From positions 1 through 64,000 of the forward strand of contig CAZMVU010000001.1 in assembly GCA_964569295.1 (NCBI GenBank): a DNA stretch of 64,000 nt. Reading direction: 5' to 3'. The stretch is from CAZMVU01 sp964569295 (GTDB lineage Bacteria; Hydrogenedentota; Hydrogenedentia; Hydrogenedentales; JAGMZX01). Both the position numbers and the translations under genes were made by a program. Each line of letters starts with the position of its first letter. The stretch's first letter is position 1. Below the pieces are notes generated by a model. That model made no database searches. It was not told the origin of the DNA and saw only the letters and a list, made by a program, of their open reading frames with translations. Shown in pieces: positions 18,312 to 27,653 of this stretch.

Positions 18312-19493
18312 TTACTGCTTGTTTTCCACCAGGCAGCCGATACCCATGCCGCCGCCGATACACATCGCGGCAATGCCGTAGCGGCCGCCCCGCTTCTTGA
18401 GTTCATGTATCAGCGTGGTCAGAATGCGTGCGCCGGAGCAACCGATGGGGTGGCCCAACGCAATAGCGCCGCCGTTGACGTTGATATTTGCCATATCGAG
18501 GCCGAGGTCGCGGATCACCGCGAGTGATTGCGCGGCGAAGGCCTCATTGAGCTCAAAAAGATCGATGTCGTCTTTCGTCAGGCCGTTCTTTTCGAGCAAC
18601 AGCCGCACGGGGCCGATAGGCCCGAGGCCCATGGTGCGCGGATCGCAGCCGCAGGATCGCACATCGCGCAGGTAGACGGCGCTTGATGTATCGAAAGATT
18701 TGGCCGCGTCTTCGCCAACGACCAGCACAGAGGCCGCACCGTCGTTGATGCCGCTCGCGTTGGCTGCGGTCACGGAGCCGTCTTTCTTGAATGCGGGGCG
18801 CAGGCCGGCGATCTTTTCGAGGGTGCTGCCTGGTTTCGGGTGTTCGTCCGTGTCGACGACAGTTTCCCCTTTCCGCTGCTTCACGGTGATCGGGACGATC
18901 TCGTCGTTAAAGCGGCCAGCGTTCATGGCTGCCCCGCATTTCTCCTGGCTCGCGATGGCGAATTGGTCCTGCTCTTCGCGGGTGAGCCCGTATTGTTCGA
19001 CGACATTTTCGGCGGTGATTCCCATGTGAAAGTCGTTGAAAATGTCCCACAAGCCGTCGTGGACCATGCCGTCGATGGCCTGCACATTGCCCATGCGTGC
19101 GCCGGCACGCATGGCGGGAAGATAGTAGGGACACAGGGTCATATTCTCCGTACCGCCGGCGAGTATGCAGTCGGCCCGCTCGAGTAGAACACTCTGCCAG
19201 GCAAGATCGATTGCCTTCATACCACTGCCGCACACTTTGTTGACGCTGAAGGAAGGCACTTCAAGGGGCACGCCGCTGTGAATGGCGACCTGCCGGGCGG
19301 GATTCTGGCCCTGACCGGCTTGCAGCACGTTGCCAAAGATGACCTCCTGCACCTGCTCTGGGGTGGCGCCTGCCCGTTCAATAGTGGCGCTGGCCGCAGC
19401 GGCCCCGAGTTGCACGGCGCCCGTGTTGGCGAAAACGCCGCCCATGGTGCCGATGGGCGTGCGTGCGGAACCAATGAGTATGATGTCACGCAT
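18312..19493 (-). CDS. Acetyl-CoA acetyltransferase (thiolase)
   Basis: A 393-aa cytoplasmic thiolase that condenses or cleaves acetoacetyl-CoA. The catalytic cysteine is in VNKVCGSGMKA (about residue 88), the histidine in NGGAIALGHPIGCSGARI and the second cysteine in CIGGGMG near the C-terminus. Length matches the family. I chose the ATG at 19493 (MRDIILIGSARTPIG), the usual thiolase start, with AAGGAG upstream; the open frame extends further but without family-like sequence. No other beta-oxidation or PHB genes are adjacent, so the pathway (acetoacetyl-CoA formation or fatty-acid breakdown) stays open. Confidence 0.92.
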   Translation of the reverse strand: MRDIILIGSARTPIGTMGGVFANTGAVQLGAAAASATIERAGATPEQVQEVIFGNVLQAGQGQNPARQVAIHSGVPLEVPSFSVNKVCGSGMKAIDLAWQSVLLERADCILAGGTENMTLCPYYLPAMRAGARMGNVQAIDGMVHDGLWDIFNDFHMGITAENVVEQYGLTREEQDQFAIASQEKCGAAMNAGRFNDEIVPITVKQRKGETVVDTDEHPKPGSTLEKIAGLRPAFKKDGSVTAANASGINDGAASVLVVGEDAAKSFDTSSAVYLRDVRSCGCDPRTMGLGPIGPVRLLLEKNGLTKDDIDLFELNEAFAAQSLAVIRDLGLDMANINVNGGAIALGHPIGCSGARILTTLIHELKKRGGRYGIAAMCIGGGMGIGCLVENKQ

Positions 19494-19643
19494 ATTGGAG
19501 CTGCTCCTTCCGTTGTACCACGTGAAAAAAGGGAAAAAGCATTCTAACATGGGAAAGCCTGGGTTGTCCCCCCTGCATGGAAGGCGCTAGACTGTTTCGT
19601 GCCGCCCTTGCGGCCGTGGGGAAAACGAAAAAGGATCTCGATT

Positions 19644-20888
19644 ATGCACAAACCCATAGCACGTCTTCTGATATGCCTGATTGCCGGACCGGCCGTCTTC
19701 GCGCAGGAATCGCCGGACCCGCCCTTCGAGGCGAATGTGCCCGTGCGCCAGCTTACCGGCGGGCCGCAGGCGCACTGGTTCGGCTACTACGACAAAGAGC
19801 AGTTCAGCCCGGACAACCGGTATGTACTCGGTGCGACCGTGGGCTTCGAGGACCGCACGCCAAACCCGGACGACGCGATCGCCCTGGGTATGGTAGATAC
19901 GCAGGACGGCGACAAATGGATTCCGATCGGTGAAACACGCGCCTGGTCGTGGCAACAGGGCTGCATGCTGCAGTGGGTGCCTGGTACGGACAGCGAGATC
20001 ATATACAACGACCGCGAGGGCGACACATTCATAGCCTATGTCCAGGATGTATTCACTGGCGAGCGCCGCAAGCTCGAGCGCGCCATCTACGCCGTGAGCC
20101 CGGACGGTAAGCGGGCCGTGGGGACTGACTTCGCGCGCATCGACGACACCCGCCCGGGCTATGGCTATAAGGGCGGGGTCGATCCGGGGGCGGATCAACT
20201 TGTGCCAGACGATGGCGGCATCTACGTGGTCGACCTCGAAACGGGCGCCGCCAAGGACATCATTACTTACGAGCAGATAGCGGCCATCCCGCAGGAAGCC
20301 GAAACGAACGGCCGCCACTGGTTCAACCATCTGTTGTTCAATACGAACGGCGAACGCTTTATTTTTCTGCACCGCGCGTACCGGGAACCGCCGAAGGAGG
20401 GGCGCTGGGTAACGCGCATGTTCACCGCGGCGCCGGACGGTTCGGACTTGTACACCGTCAACGACCACGGCATGGTGTCGCATTTTATATGGAAAAACGC
20501 GCAACAGATTCTGGCTTGGGCGCATGAGCCGGACACAGGCAACCACTTCTATCTCTACACCGACCAGAGCGCGGAGAAGGAAGTCATCGGACCGGAGGTG
20601 CTCACCCGCGATGGACATTGCACTTACGGCCCCAAAGGCGAGTGGATTCTCACAGACACATACCCGGACAGCGAGCGTATGCAGCACCTCATGCTTTATC
20701 GCCCGTCGGATAACAAACTGGTGAAGCTGGGCAAATTCTACCATCCGCGCGTGTCCGACAATGAATGGCGCACCGATTTGCACCCGCGCTGGGATCGTAA
20801 AGGCAAGTACGTGTGCATCGATTCACTGTGCAGCGGCCAACGCCAACTCTATCTCATCGACGTGGGCAGCGTGCTGGCGGAAGAATAG
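19644..20888 (+). CDS. Secreted beta-propeller protein (oligogalacturonate-lyase-like fold)
   Basis: A 414-aa protein with a signal peptide (MHKPIARLLICLIAGPAVFAQ). The mature part is a chain of propeller blades with repeats such as QLTGGPQAHWFGYYDKEQFSPDN and YGPKGEWILTDTYPD. HWFGYYDK near the start and a conserved Leu/Asp-rich last blade (RQLYLIDV) are seen in secreted propellers annotated as oligogalacturonate lyase-like or WD40-like. A carbohydrate substrate is plausible; catalysis is unproven. AAGGA lies about 9 bases before the ATG. It begins a plus-strand run with the two kinase-like genes downstream. Confidence 0.72.
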   Translation: MHKPIARLLICLIAGPAVFAQESPDPPFEANVPVRQLTGGPQAHWFGYYDKEQFSPDNRYVLGATVGFEDRTPNPDDAIALGMVDTQDGDKWIPIGETRAWSWQQGCMLQWVPGTDSEIIYNDREGDTFIAYVQDVFTGERRKLERAIYAVSPDGKRAVGTDFARIDDTRPGYGYKGGVDPGADQLVPDDGGIYVVDLETGAAKDIITYEQIAAIPQEAETNGRHWFNHLLFNTNGERFIFLHRAYREPPKEGRWVTRMFTAAPDGSDLYTVNDHGMVSHFIWKNAQQILAWAHEPDTGNHFYLYTDQSAEKEVIGPEVLTRDGHCTYGPKGEWILTDTYPDSERMQHLMLYRPSDNKLVKLGKFYHPRVSDNEWRTDLHPRWDRKGKYVCIDSLCSGQRQLYLIDVGSVLAEE

Positions 20889-20899
20889 GCCGCGCCGGA

Positions 20900-21685
20900 A
20901 TGCGGCCACGGATGCAACAGAAATCCGACATCCCCCCCGGTTTCACCGCGCTCGAACGCGGCGCGCGCCGGTACATCGTTGCTGCGGCGCATACAGAGGC
21001 CGTGGCCAATGCGTTGGATGCGGCCTTGGATGGAGCAGGCAAACATCCGGGCGGCCGCGGCGCCATGGTGCGGCACGATTATGCGGAAGGCGTGATCATT
21101 GCACGTTGCGCCCGCCGGGGGGGCATGATACGTTTTATGATGCGGGATCGCTTCGTGCGCAACCGGCCGCGCGAAGAGTTTCGGATACACCAACAAGCCG
21201 CTGCGGCGGGGCTGCCGGTGGCACCGCCTTTGGGGGGGTGCTGGACGCGCGTCAAGCCGTTCTATGCCGGCGCCATGGCCACACAGGCCCTCTCGGCAAC
21301 GGAGTTGCTCGAAGTGTTGCGCGCGGAGCCGGGGCGTGCCATGGGCCTGCTGAACGCGGTGGGGTCCGTCACCCGGCGTATGCATGACGCGGGCATTTAT
21401 CATGGAGACTTGCAGGTGCGCAATATTCTGTGTAGGGGGGCGGATGTGTATCTCATCGATTTCGACAAAGCACGGCACTATAAGGCGGTGCCGCCTGTGC
21501 GGCGTGCGATGAACCTGTACCGGCTGCGGCGTTCGCTCGAGCGGCACGGCTTCCCGCCGGCGTATTTCACACACGTATGCGCCGGCTATGGCGTTGCGCC
21601 GCGGGTGGCCTGGCTCGACATGCTCTACCGGCTGCGAGGTTGGCGGCGGCAAGGCCGCATGCCGGGAGATTCCCCGCATGTCTGA
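20900..21685 (+). CDS. Lipopolysaccharide kinase family protein (Kdo/WaaP type), copy 1
   Basis: A 261-aa protein of the Kdo kinase / WaaP fold, which phosphorylates Kdo or heptose in the LPS inner core at the cytoplasmic face. Kinase motifs are clear: EEFRIHQQAAAAGLPV for the N-lobe, YHGDLQVRNILC for the catalytic loop (Asp and Asn) and DVYLIDFDKAR for the metal-binding DFD. Starts at 20900 and 20912 are both possible; neither has a strong ribosome site. It begins 12 bases after the propeller gene and overlaps the next gene, a second kinase of the same family, by 8 bases, so the two should be translated together. Confidence 0.8.
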   Translation: MRPRMQQKSDIPPGFTALERGARRYIVAAAHTEAVANALDAALDGAGKHPGGRGAMVRHDYAEGVIIARCARRGGMIRFMMRDRFVRNRPREEFRIHQQAAAAGLPVAPPLGGCWTRVKPFYAGAMATQALSATELLEVLRAEPGRAMGLLNAVGSVTRRMHDAGIYHGDLQVRNILCRGADVYLIDFDKARHYKAVPPVRRAMNLYRLRRSLERHGFPPAYFTHVCAGYGVAPRVAWLDMLYRLRGWRRQGRMPGDSPHV

Positions 21686-22517
21686 TCCGCGTTGCCGTCC
21701 GGAAATCGTGCGTCTTCGCCATGGCATTCGCACGTGGTATCTTCCCCCCGATCAATCCCTCGCCGGCATGGAGGCCGCCGTGGCCCAGCCGGGGGACGTG
21801 CTCAAGGAATCGCACAAGACCCGGGTGCGCCGTGTGGGCGATTGGGTTGTAAAGGAGAGCCGAGCGCCGTGGCCGGCCGCCATGGCCAAGCATACTTTCC
21901 GGCGCAGCCGTTACCGGCAAGGTTGGCTAGCGGCGCACTTTCTGGCGGCGCACGGAGTGGGGGTGGCCGCGCCTATGGCGTATGCGGAGGATGGCTTCGG
22001 TGGCATATTGCTGGGCAATGTACTGGTGTCGCGTCATCTCGCGGACTGCGTCAATGTCCAAGCATACCTGCACAAGCTCATCGCGCGGCACGCTTCCCCC
22101 GCGGTATTCACGGCGTTCTTTGCGGCGTTGGCCGAGGCGGTGAACCACTTGACTGGAACGGGCGCCTACCACAGCGACTTAGCCGGGAAAAACATTCTTA
22201 CGCAAGACGGCCGCACGTTCTACTTCATCGACCTCGATGCGGTAGTGTTGTCTTCCGAGTACACGGCCGCGCGGCGCCTGCGGAACCATGTACAGCTCTA
22301 CAGCTCTTTTTGCACCTCCGTAAGCGACCACCTGCTGACACCCTTTATCGTGCGGATGCTCCCCGGTTCCATCGACCCGCGCGTGTGGATGCCGCAGGTG
22401 CGCGCCGGCCAGCGTGACCGCCGTGCCCACAGCATAAAGCGGCGCCAGAAGCAAGGCCTTCCGTCTCTACACAACGATGGTGGCGAGCACCGTGCCGGCG
22501 GCGTCGGTAAAAACTAG
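21678..22517 (+). CDS. Lipopolysaccharide kinase family protein (Kdo/WaaP type), copy 2
   Basis: A 279-aa relative of the preceding gene product. Its catalytic loop reads YHSDLAGKNILT and its metal motif FYFIDLDAV (DLD). GHG of the first copy's HGDL is HSDL here, and the N-lobe has WVVKESRAPWPA. The pair could phosphorylate two positions of one core sugar, or two different sugars. GGGAGA lies 9 bases before the ATG, inside the end of the first kinase gene. Its last 51 bases overlap, tail to tail, the gene on the opposite strand. Confidence 0.78.
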   Translation: MSDPRCRPEIVRLRHGIRTWYLPPDQSLAGMEAAVAQPGDVLKESHKTRVRRVGDWVVKESRAPWPAAMAKHTFRRSRYRQGWLAAHFLAAHGVGVAAPMAYAEDGFGGILLGNVLVSRHLADCVNVQAYLHKLIARHASPAVFTAFFAALAEAVNHLTGTGAYHSDLAGKNILTQDGRTFYFIDLDAVVLSSEYTAARRLRNHVQLYSSFCTSVSDHLLTPFIVRMLPGSIDPRVWMPQVRAGQRDRRAHSIKRRQKQGLPSLHNDGGEHRAGGVGKN

Positions 22518-23339
22518 CCGAAGGCGCTCGAATTCGCCGGCCATGTCCCGCAACGCGGCGGCATCCAGCCGCAGTTCCGTCTGCATGAGCGGCTGCACGG
22601 TGATGTATTGCCGCCGCTCGAAGTTACGTCCTTCGTGGTACCATGCCGCCTGCGTCTGTCCAACGAGTACAAAACGCTCCTGACCCGGTGCGCGAACGTA
22701 CACCTCCACGCCATAGGCCGGCATGTCGCTGCCGGTCATGGCAGTTTTGCTGGCGGCGGGCACATAGAGGCGGATAGGCGACGTGGTGCCATTCTCGCAG
22801 CCCACAAGTACGATGGCTTCATCCGCCGGCAAGGTGTAGGCGCCGAACTGTACCCCGGCCCCCGGCTTGTGCATGGCAAAGGTAACGGCCACCGCAAGCA
22901 CAAGCAACAAGGCGGTTGCGCCGAGCAGTTGGAGGTTGGCGCGGGTTAGGCTGAATTCGCCTGGCGCAGTTTTATCAAATACGGGGTAGTGCTCGATCGC
23001 GTGGTCTTCAAACCCGCCCAGATCCGCCGCGGTCCTGGCAGACGCCACCCGGTTCAGACTGGCGGCATCCGCACGGCAATTCGCAAGAAGCCGGTCGATG
23101 GGCCCCGTACCAATACCTTTCCGCCGCCACGCAAGCAGCCGTTGTATCTGGCGGCCACGGCGTGCCAGCTTGCGTTGCGCCCGGCCGCGCAGCTTGGCCA
23201 ATTCCGCGCGCGCGCGCTGCTGGTGCCCGAGATAGGCTGTACGCAGGGAGGCATAGCGCGCAAGATCGATATTGCCCGCGTTTCGATCGTGTTCTGCGGC
23301 AAGCAACAGATAGCGCACCTGCTCTTCGTAGGAGAGCAT
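22467..23339 (-). CDS. Single-pass membrane protein of unknown function
   Basis: A 290-aa protein from the ATG at 23339. Residues 1-120 are a basic, helical cytoplasmic region (YLLLAAEHDRNAGNIDLARY, then arginine-rich segments). One membrane helix follows (LLGATALLLVLAVAVTFAM), and a C-terminal beta-rich domain of about 110 residues sits in the periplasm. I recognise no family. AGGA lies about 9 bases before the start, and the gene begins 28 bases after pyrG, so it is likely read from the pyrG transcript. Its 3' end overlaps the second LPS kinase gene by 51 bases on the other strand. Confidence 0.62.
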   Translation of the reverse strand: MLSYEEQVRYLLLAAEHDRNAGNIDLARYASLRTAYLGHQQRARAELAKLRGRAQRKLARRGRQIQRLLAWRRKGIGTGPIDRLLANCRADAASLNRVASARTAADLGGFEDHAIEHYPVFDKTAPGEFSLTRANLQLLGATALLLVLAVAVTFAMHKPGAGVQFGAYTLPADEAIVLVGCENGTTSPIRLYVPAASKTAMTGSDMPAYGVEVYVRAPGQERFVLVGQTQAAWYHEGRNFERRQYITVQPLMQTELRLDAAALRDMAGEFERLRLVFTDAAGTVLATIVV

Positions 23340-23367
23340 CCTGCGTGTCCTGGCATGGAGCGTCTCG

Positions 23368-24999
23368 TTATTCACGGCTTTCACGCTGTTCGAGAGCAGC
23401 GCGCACAAATTCGCGGAAAAGCGGCTGCGGTTCGAGGGGGGTGCTCTTGAATTCCGGGTGGAACTGGGAGGCACAGAACCAGGGATGGTCCCGCAGTTCC
23501 ATGATCTCTACCAGGTCATGGTCGCCCATCGGGTGTTTGCCGCTCACGACCATGCCGCCCGCATTCACCAGTTCGTCGAGGTAGGCGTTGTTGAACTCGT
23601 AGCGGTGGCGGTGCCGTTCGAAGATGGTCGCCTGACCGTATGCGGCCCGGGCGATGGTGTCGGGCGTGAGATTACACCGGTACGCGCCCAGGCGCATGGT
23701 GCCGCCCATGTCCCTGACCCCGCGCTGTTCCGTCAGCAGCGAAATGACCGGGTGTTGCGCCTCGGGCTCGAACTCGGTAGAGGTCGCGCCGTCGAGTCCG
23801 AGTACATGGCGGGCCAACTCGATAACGGCGATCTGCATGCCCAGGCAAATGCCGAAGTACGGCCGTTTGTGCTCCCGGGCATAGCGCACCGCGGCCACCT
23901 TCCCCCCCACGCCGCGCGTGCCAAAGCCCGGCCCCACGAGAATGCCGTCGTATACATCGAGCACGGGCGCGGGGTCTTGTCCGTCTTCGAATTGGTCCGA
24001 CTCGACCCAGTCGAGGCGCACCCGGCAGTCGTTGTGAATGCCGGCATGTACGAAGGCCTCGTTGATGCTCTTGTAGGCGTCTTCGTGGCCGGTGTATTTT
24101 CCCACCGCCGCAATACGCACTTCCTTGGTGGCCGCCATAAGGCGTGCGACCATGGCGGTCCATTCGGTGAGGTCGCTGGGCGGCGCTTCCATATTGAACA
24201 GGTTCAGCACCACTTCGTCGAGACGTTGCTTGTGGAAATTGAGGGGGATGGCGTACAGCGGCGAGATGTCTTCCGCGCTGATGATCGCCTCATCCGGCAC
24301 GTCGCAGAAGAGCGCCACCTTGCGGCGCTGCTCCGGTGCGAGCGAGTGGCTGCCTGTGCGGCAAACGATGAGATTCGGCTGGATGCCGATCTGGCGCAGG
24401 GTCTGCACGCTGTGCTGCGTGGGTTTGGTCTTCAACTCACCCGCTGCCTCGATGAAGGGTACCAGGGTTACATGGATAAAGCAGCAGTTCGGCGGGCCCA
24501 CCTCGAGCCGGAACTGGCGCAAAGCCTCGAGAAACGGCAGCGACTCGATGTCGCCCGCTGTTCCTCCGATCTCGACGATGGCAAAGTCCGCATCGTCTTC
24601 CGGCTCCGAGGTGAGCATGCGAATACGCGACTTGATAGCGTCGGTGATGTGCGGTATCACCTGGACGGTCTTGCCCAAATACTCGCCGCGGCGCTCCTTC
24701 TGGATTACGCCGTTGTAGATGCCGCCTGTGGTGGCGTTGGACTTCTGCGATAGCTGGGCATGGGTAAAACGCTGGTAGTGGCCAAGGTCAAGGTCGGTCT
24801 CGGCGCCATCATCAGTGACGAATACCTCGCCATGCTCGTAGGGGTTCATCGTGCCGGGGTCAACGTTGATGTAGGGATCGAGCTTCATCATGGCCACCTT
24901 GAAGCCCCGCGCTTCAAGCAGCATGCCGAGGCTCGCCGACAACACGCCCTTTCCAATCGACGAAACGACCCCCCCCGTAGTGAATACATATTTCGGCAT
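23368..24999 (-). CDS. pyrG: CTP synthase
   Basis: A 543-aa enzyme that makes CTP from UTP, ATP and glutamine. The N-terminal synthase domain begins MPKYVFTTGGVVSSIGKG (ATP loop). The C-terminal class I amidotransferase domain has the nucleophile in FGICLGMQ (Cys near residue 384) and the His/Glu pair in SQFHPEFKS. Length is standard and no insert is visible. A 471-bp gap lies upstream. The membrane-protein gene follows 28 bases downstream. Confidence 0.96.
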   Translation of the reverse strand: MPKYVFTTGGVVSSIGKGVLSASLGMLLEARGFKVAMMKLDPYINVDPGTMNPYEHGEVFVTDDGAETDLDLGHYQRFTHAQLSQKSNATTGGIYNGVIQKERRGEYLGKTVQVIPHITDAIKSRIRMLTSEPEDDADFAIVEIGGTAGDIESLPFLEALRQFRLEVGPPNCCFIHVTLVPFIEAAGELKTKPTQHSVQTLRQIGIQPNLIVCRTGSHSLAPEQRRKVALFCDVPDEAIISAEDISPLYAIPLNFHKQRLDEVVLNLFNMEAPPSDLTEWTAMVARLMAATKEVRIAAVGKYTGHEDAYKSINEAFVHAGIHNDCRVRLDWVESDQFEDGQDPAPVLDVYDGILVGPGFGTRGVGGKVAAVRYAREHKRPYFGICLGMQIAVIELARHVLGLDGATSTEFEPEAQHPVISLLTEQRGVRDMGGTMRLGAYRCNLTPDTIARAAYGQATIFERHRHRYEFNNAYLDELVNAGGMVVSGKHPMGDHDLVEIMELRDHPWFCASQFHPEFKSTPLEPQPLFREFVRAALEQRESRE

Positions 25000-25470
25000 G
25001 GCGCGATCCTCCCTCCGCGCTCAGCGCGGCACAACGTCCCCGGTTTGAAGCGAGCTGGGGCGGAATGCCCCGACAGTATATGGCGCGAACAGTAGAGATT
25101 CATGCAGGGCGCAGCATAATGGCCTGCGGGCATAAACATCCGCAACGGCGGAACAAGCCGCGGCGTAGCGGGAGAATTCCCGTGCGCGCGTGGACTGCCC
25201 GATCCGGGCCGGCGGATACGGTCTCATGATGCAACGCTTCCCCTGCGTAAGCGAACGCCTAACCCTGAACAATAACACGGGTTAGAAGAAGAGGAGGTGG
25301 GGTTCCCGTTCTCTAACGGGACTTAAACCTACCACATCAACGCCCACGAATGCAATGCAAAAGTGCTGCTTAAAATGCGCAATACTGCAACTTTATAAGA
25401 CCATATCCAACACACTGCGCAACGAATTACCCTTCGCCACGCCGCATCGGTTACACTGTACCCACACTTT
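25000..25470. other. Divergent intergenic region with two hairpins
   Basis: This 471-base gap separates pyrG from the branching-enzyme gene; both are read away from it, so it must hold their promoters. Two inverted repeats lie side by side: CTAACCC/GGGTTAG (25259-25265 and 25279-25285, 13-nt loop), and a longer imperfect hairpin at 25296-25333. The core of the second is CCCGTT (25305-25310), a CTCT loop and AACGGG (25315-25320). No U-run follows either. I could not assign -35/-10 boxes with confidence. Confidence 0.45.
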
Positions 25471-27405
25471 ATGGTCGACAAGAACCACAGAATTCGGCAC
25501 GATTTTTCCCTGATCTCTCAGGACGACGTGTATTTAATGGGTGAAGGGAGCCATTTCCGCCTTTACGACAAGCTGGGGGCCCGCACTGCCCATGCCCCCG
25601 ACAAGACGCCGGGCACCTACTTTGCCGTGTGGGCGCCGGGCGCGCGGCAGGTCAACGTGATGGGCGACTTCAATGGCTGGGCGCCGGAGGCGCACCCCTT
25701 GCGGCGGCGTGACGGCGGTGGCGGTATTTGGGAGGGGTTTGTAACACAGCTCGGTCCCGGCGAGGGCTACAAGTACCACATCTTCGGGCGCGAGGACGGC
25801 TACCGTATGGACAAGGCGGATCCGTTCGGCGTGCGCCATGAAACGCCGCCCAGGACGGCCTCCGTCGTGTGGGGACTCGACTACGCCTGGCAGGATGCGG
25901 CATGGATGGCGGAGCGGCATAAGCACAACCACCGCGAGGCGCCCATCACCCTTTATGAGGTGCACCTCGGCTCCTGGCTGCGCGACCCGCAACACCCGGA
26001 CCGGTTCCTTCCTTATGGCGAACTGGCGCCCCGGCTGGCCGACTACGTGCGCGAGGCGGGGTTTACGCATGTGGAATTCATGCCGGTCATGGAGCACCCG
26101 TTCTATGGATCGTGGGGGTACCAGGCCACGGGCTACTTCGCCCCGACCAGCCGCTATGGGATCCCCCAGGATTTCATGTACCTGGTGGATTACCTGCATC
26201 AGTGCGGCATCGGCGTCGTGTTGGACTGGGCCCCGGGCCACTTCCCGGATGATGCGCACGGCCTGGCCTACTTTGATGGCACGCATTTGTTCGAGGACGC
26301 GGATCCGCGACGGGGCGTGCACCCGGACTGGAACAGCTTCATTTTCAACTATAGCCGCAAGGAGGTGCAGAGCTTCCTGTTGAGCAGCGCCTTGTTCTGG
26401 GCGGAGAAGTACCATGTGGACGGACTGCGCGTGGACGCGGTCACCTCGATGCTGCGGCTGGATTACTCGCGCAAGGAAGGCGCGTGGCTCCCGAATGAAC
26501 ATGGTGGCCCCGAAAACCTCGAGGCCATCGCTTTTCTGCGCCGGTTCAACAGCGAGATGTATGCGCACCACCCCGATGTGCAGACTTTCGCGGAAGAAGC
26601 CACCGCCTGGCCCATGGTTTCCCGGCCAACTTATGTGGGCGGACTCGGCTTTGGCTTCAAATGGGACATGGGGTGGATGAACGACACGTTGACCTACTTC
26701 GAGACGGACCCCGTGCACCGTAAAGGCCGGCATGACAAAGTCACGTTTCGCCCCGTGTACGCCTTCAATGAAAGCTTCGTATTGCCCCTCTCCCACGACG
26801 AGGTGGTGTACGGCAAAAACTCGCTTCTGGGACGAATGCCGGGCGACGACTGGCAGCGCTTCGCCAACCTGCGGCTGTTGTTTGGCAACCAGTATCTGCA
26901 ACCCGGTAAGAAATTGGTGTTCATGGGCTGCGAATTCGGTCAGTGGAAGGAATGGGCCCACGATGGAGCGTTGGACTGGCCGCTCCTGGATTACGAGACG
27001 CATGCCGGCGTATTGCGTTGGGTGCGTGATCTCAATACCTTTTACCGCCAGGAACCCAGCCTGCACGCCATGGATCTCGATCAGGCGGGGTTCGCCTGGG
27101 TGGACTGTCTGGACAACGAAAACAGCGTGCTTGGTTTCTTGCGGATGCACCCGCCCACAGGCAGCCTCGTGCTGGCTGTTTTCAACCACACCCCCATGCC
27201 CCGGCTAGGGTATCGCATGGGCGTACCCCGCAAGGGGCGCTGGACAGAAGTGCTCAACAGCGACGCCGCCCTCTACGGCGGTGCGGGTCACGGAAACATG
27301 GGCGGTTGTAACGCGGAAGACACACCCAGCCACCAGCACGCGTATTCCCTCAACCTCCATTTGCCGCCGCTCGGTTGTCTGGTGTTCAAGAATGTAGTAT
27401 CGTAA
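25471..27405 (+). CDS. glgB: 1,4-alpha-glucan branching enzyme (GH13)
   Basis: A 644-aa cytoplasmic enzyme that makes alpha-1,6 branches in glycogen. Residues about 25-125 are a CBM48 domain (TYFAVWAPGARQVNVMGDFNGW). The GH13 barrel follows, with the nucleophile Asp322 in LRVDAV, the acid Glu in FAEEATAWP (375/376) and the conserved SHDEVVYGKNSLLGRMPGD loop. The length is shorter than enterobacterial GlgB, as in the forms lacking the extra N-terminal domain. The amylosucrase gene follows 249 bases downstream on the same strand. No clear ribosome site precedes the ATG. Confidence 0.95.
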   Translation: MVDKNHRIRHDFSLISQDDVYLMGEGSHFRLYDKLGARTAHAPDKTPGTYFAVWAPGARQVNVMGDFNGWAPEAHPLRRRDGGGGIWEGFVTQLGPGEGYKYHIFGREDGYRMDKADPFGVRHETPPRTASVVWGLDYAWQDAAWMAERHKHNHREAPITLYEVHLGSWLRDPQHPDRFLPYGELAPRLADYVREAGFTHVEFMPVMEHPFYGSWGYQATGYFAPTSRYGIPQDFMYLVDYLHQCGIGVVLDWAPGHFPDDAHGLAYFDGTHLFEDADPRRGVHPDWNSFIFNYSRKEVQSFLLSSALFWAEKYHVDGLRVDAVTSMLRLDYSRKEGAWLPNEHGGPENLEAIAFLRRFNSEMYAHHPDVQTFAEEATAWPMVSRPTYVGGLGFGFKWDMGWMNDTLTYFETDPVHRKGRHDKVTFRPVYAFNESFVLPLSHDEVVYGKNSLLGRMPGDDWQRFANLRLLFGNQYLQPGKKLVFMGCEFGQWKEWAHDGALDWPLLDYETHAGVLRWVRDLNTFYRQEPSLHAMDLDQAGFAWVDCLDNENSVLGFLRMHPPTGSLVLAVFNHTPMPRLGYRMGVPRKGRWTEVLNSDAALYGGAGHGNMGGCNAEDTPSHQHAYSLNLHLPPLGCLVFKNVVS

Positions 27406-27653
27406 CCGGGTTGGCAGGGTTGCCCGACCCCCACGACCCGAGCGGCATTGCCGAATTGGGGGATTGCGCAGGCGCAGGGCATTTCTTTTGGGTGTGTGTG
27501 ACAAACAGTGTGTGCGAGAGCGCCGGCATGTGTCTTTCCGGTTTGACGCCGTTGGCAACCCCTGGCGCCGGCGCCCTTGAGCGCCTGCCGCGCATGCCCC
27601 TGACGGCGCGTGGCTTCGCCCCTGCAACCCCCGGATAGCGAAAAGGTTCTTCT

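Noticed and set aside
25286..25340. Possible tRNA in the pyrG/glgB gap
   Set aside because: A GGTTC-like string is present, but no acceptor stem, anticodon arm or T-loop can be laid out.
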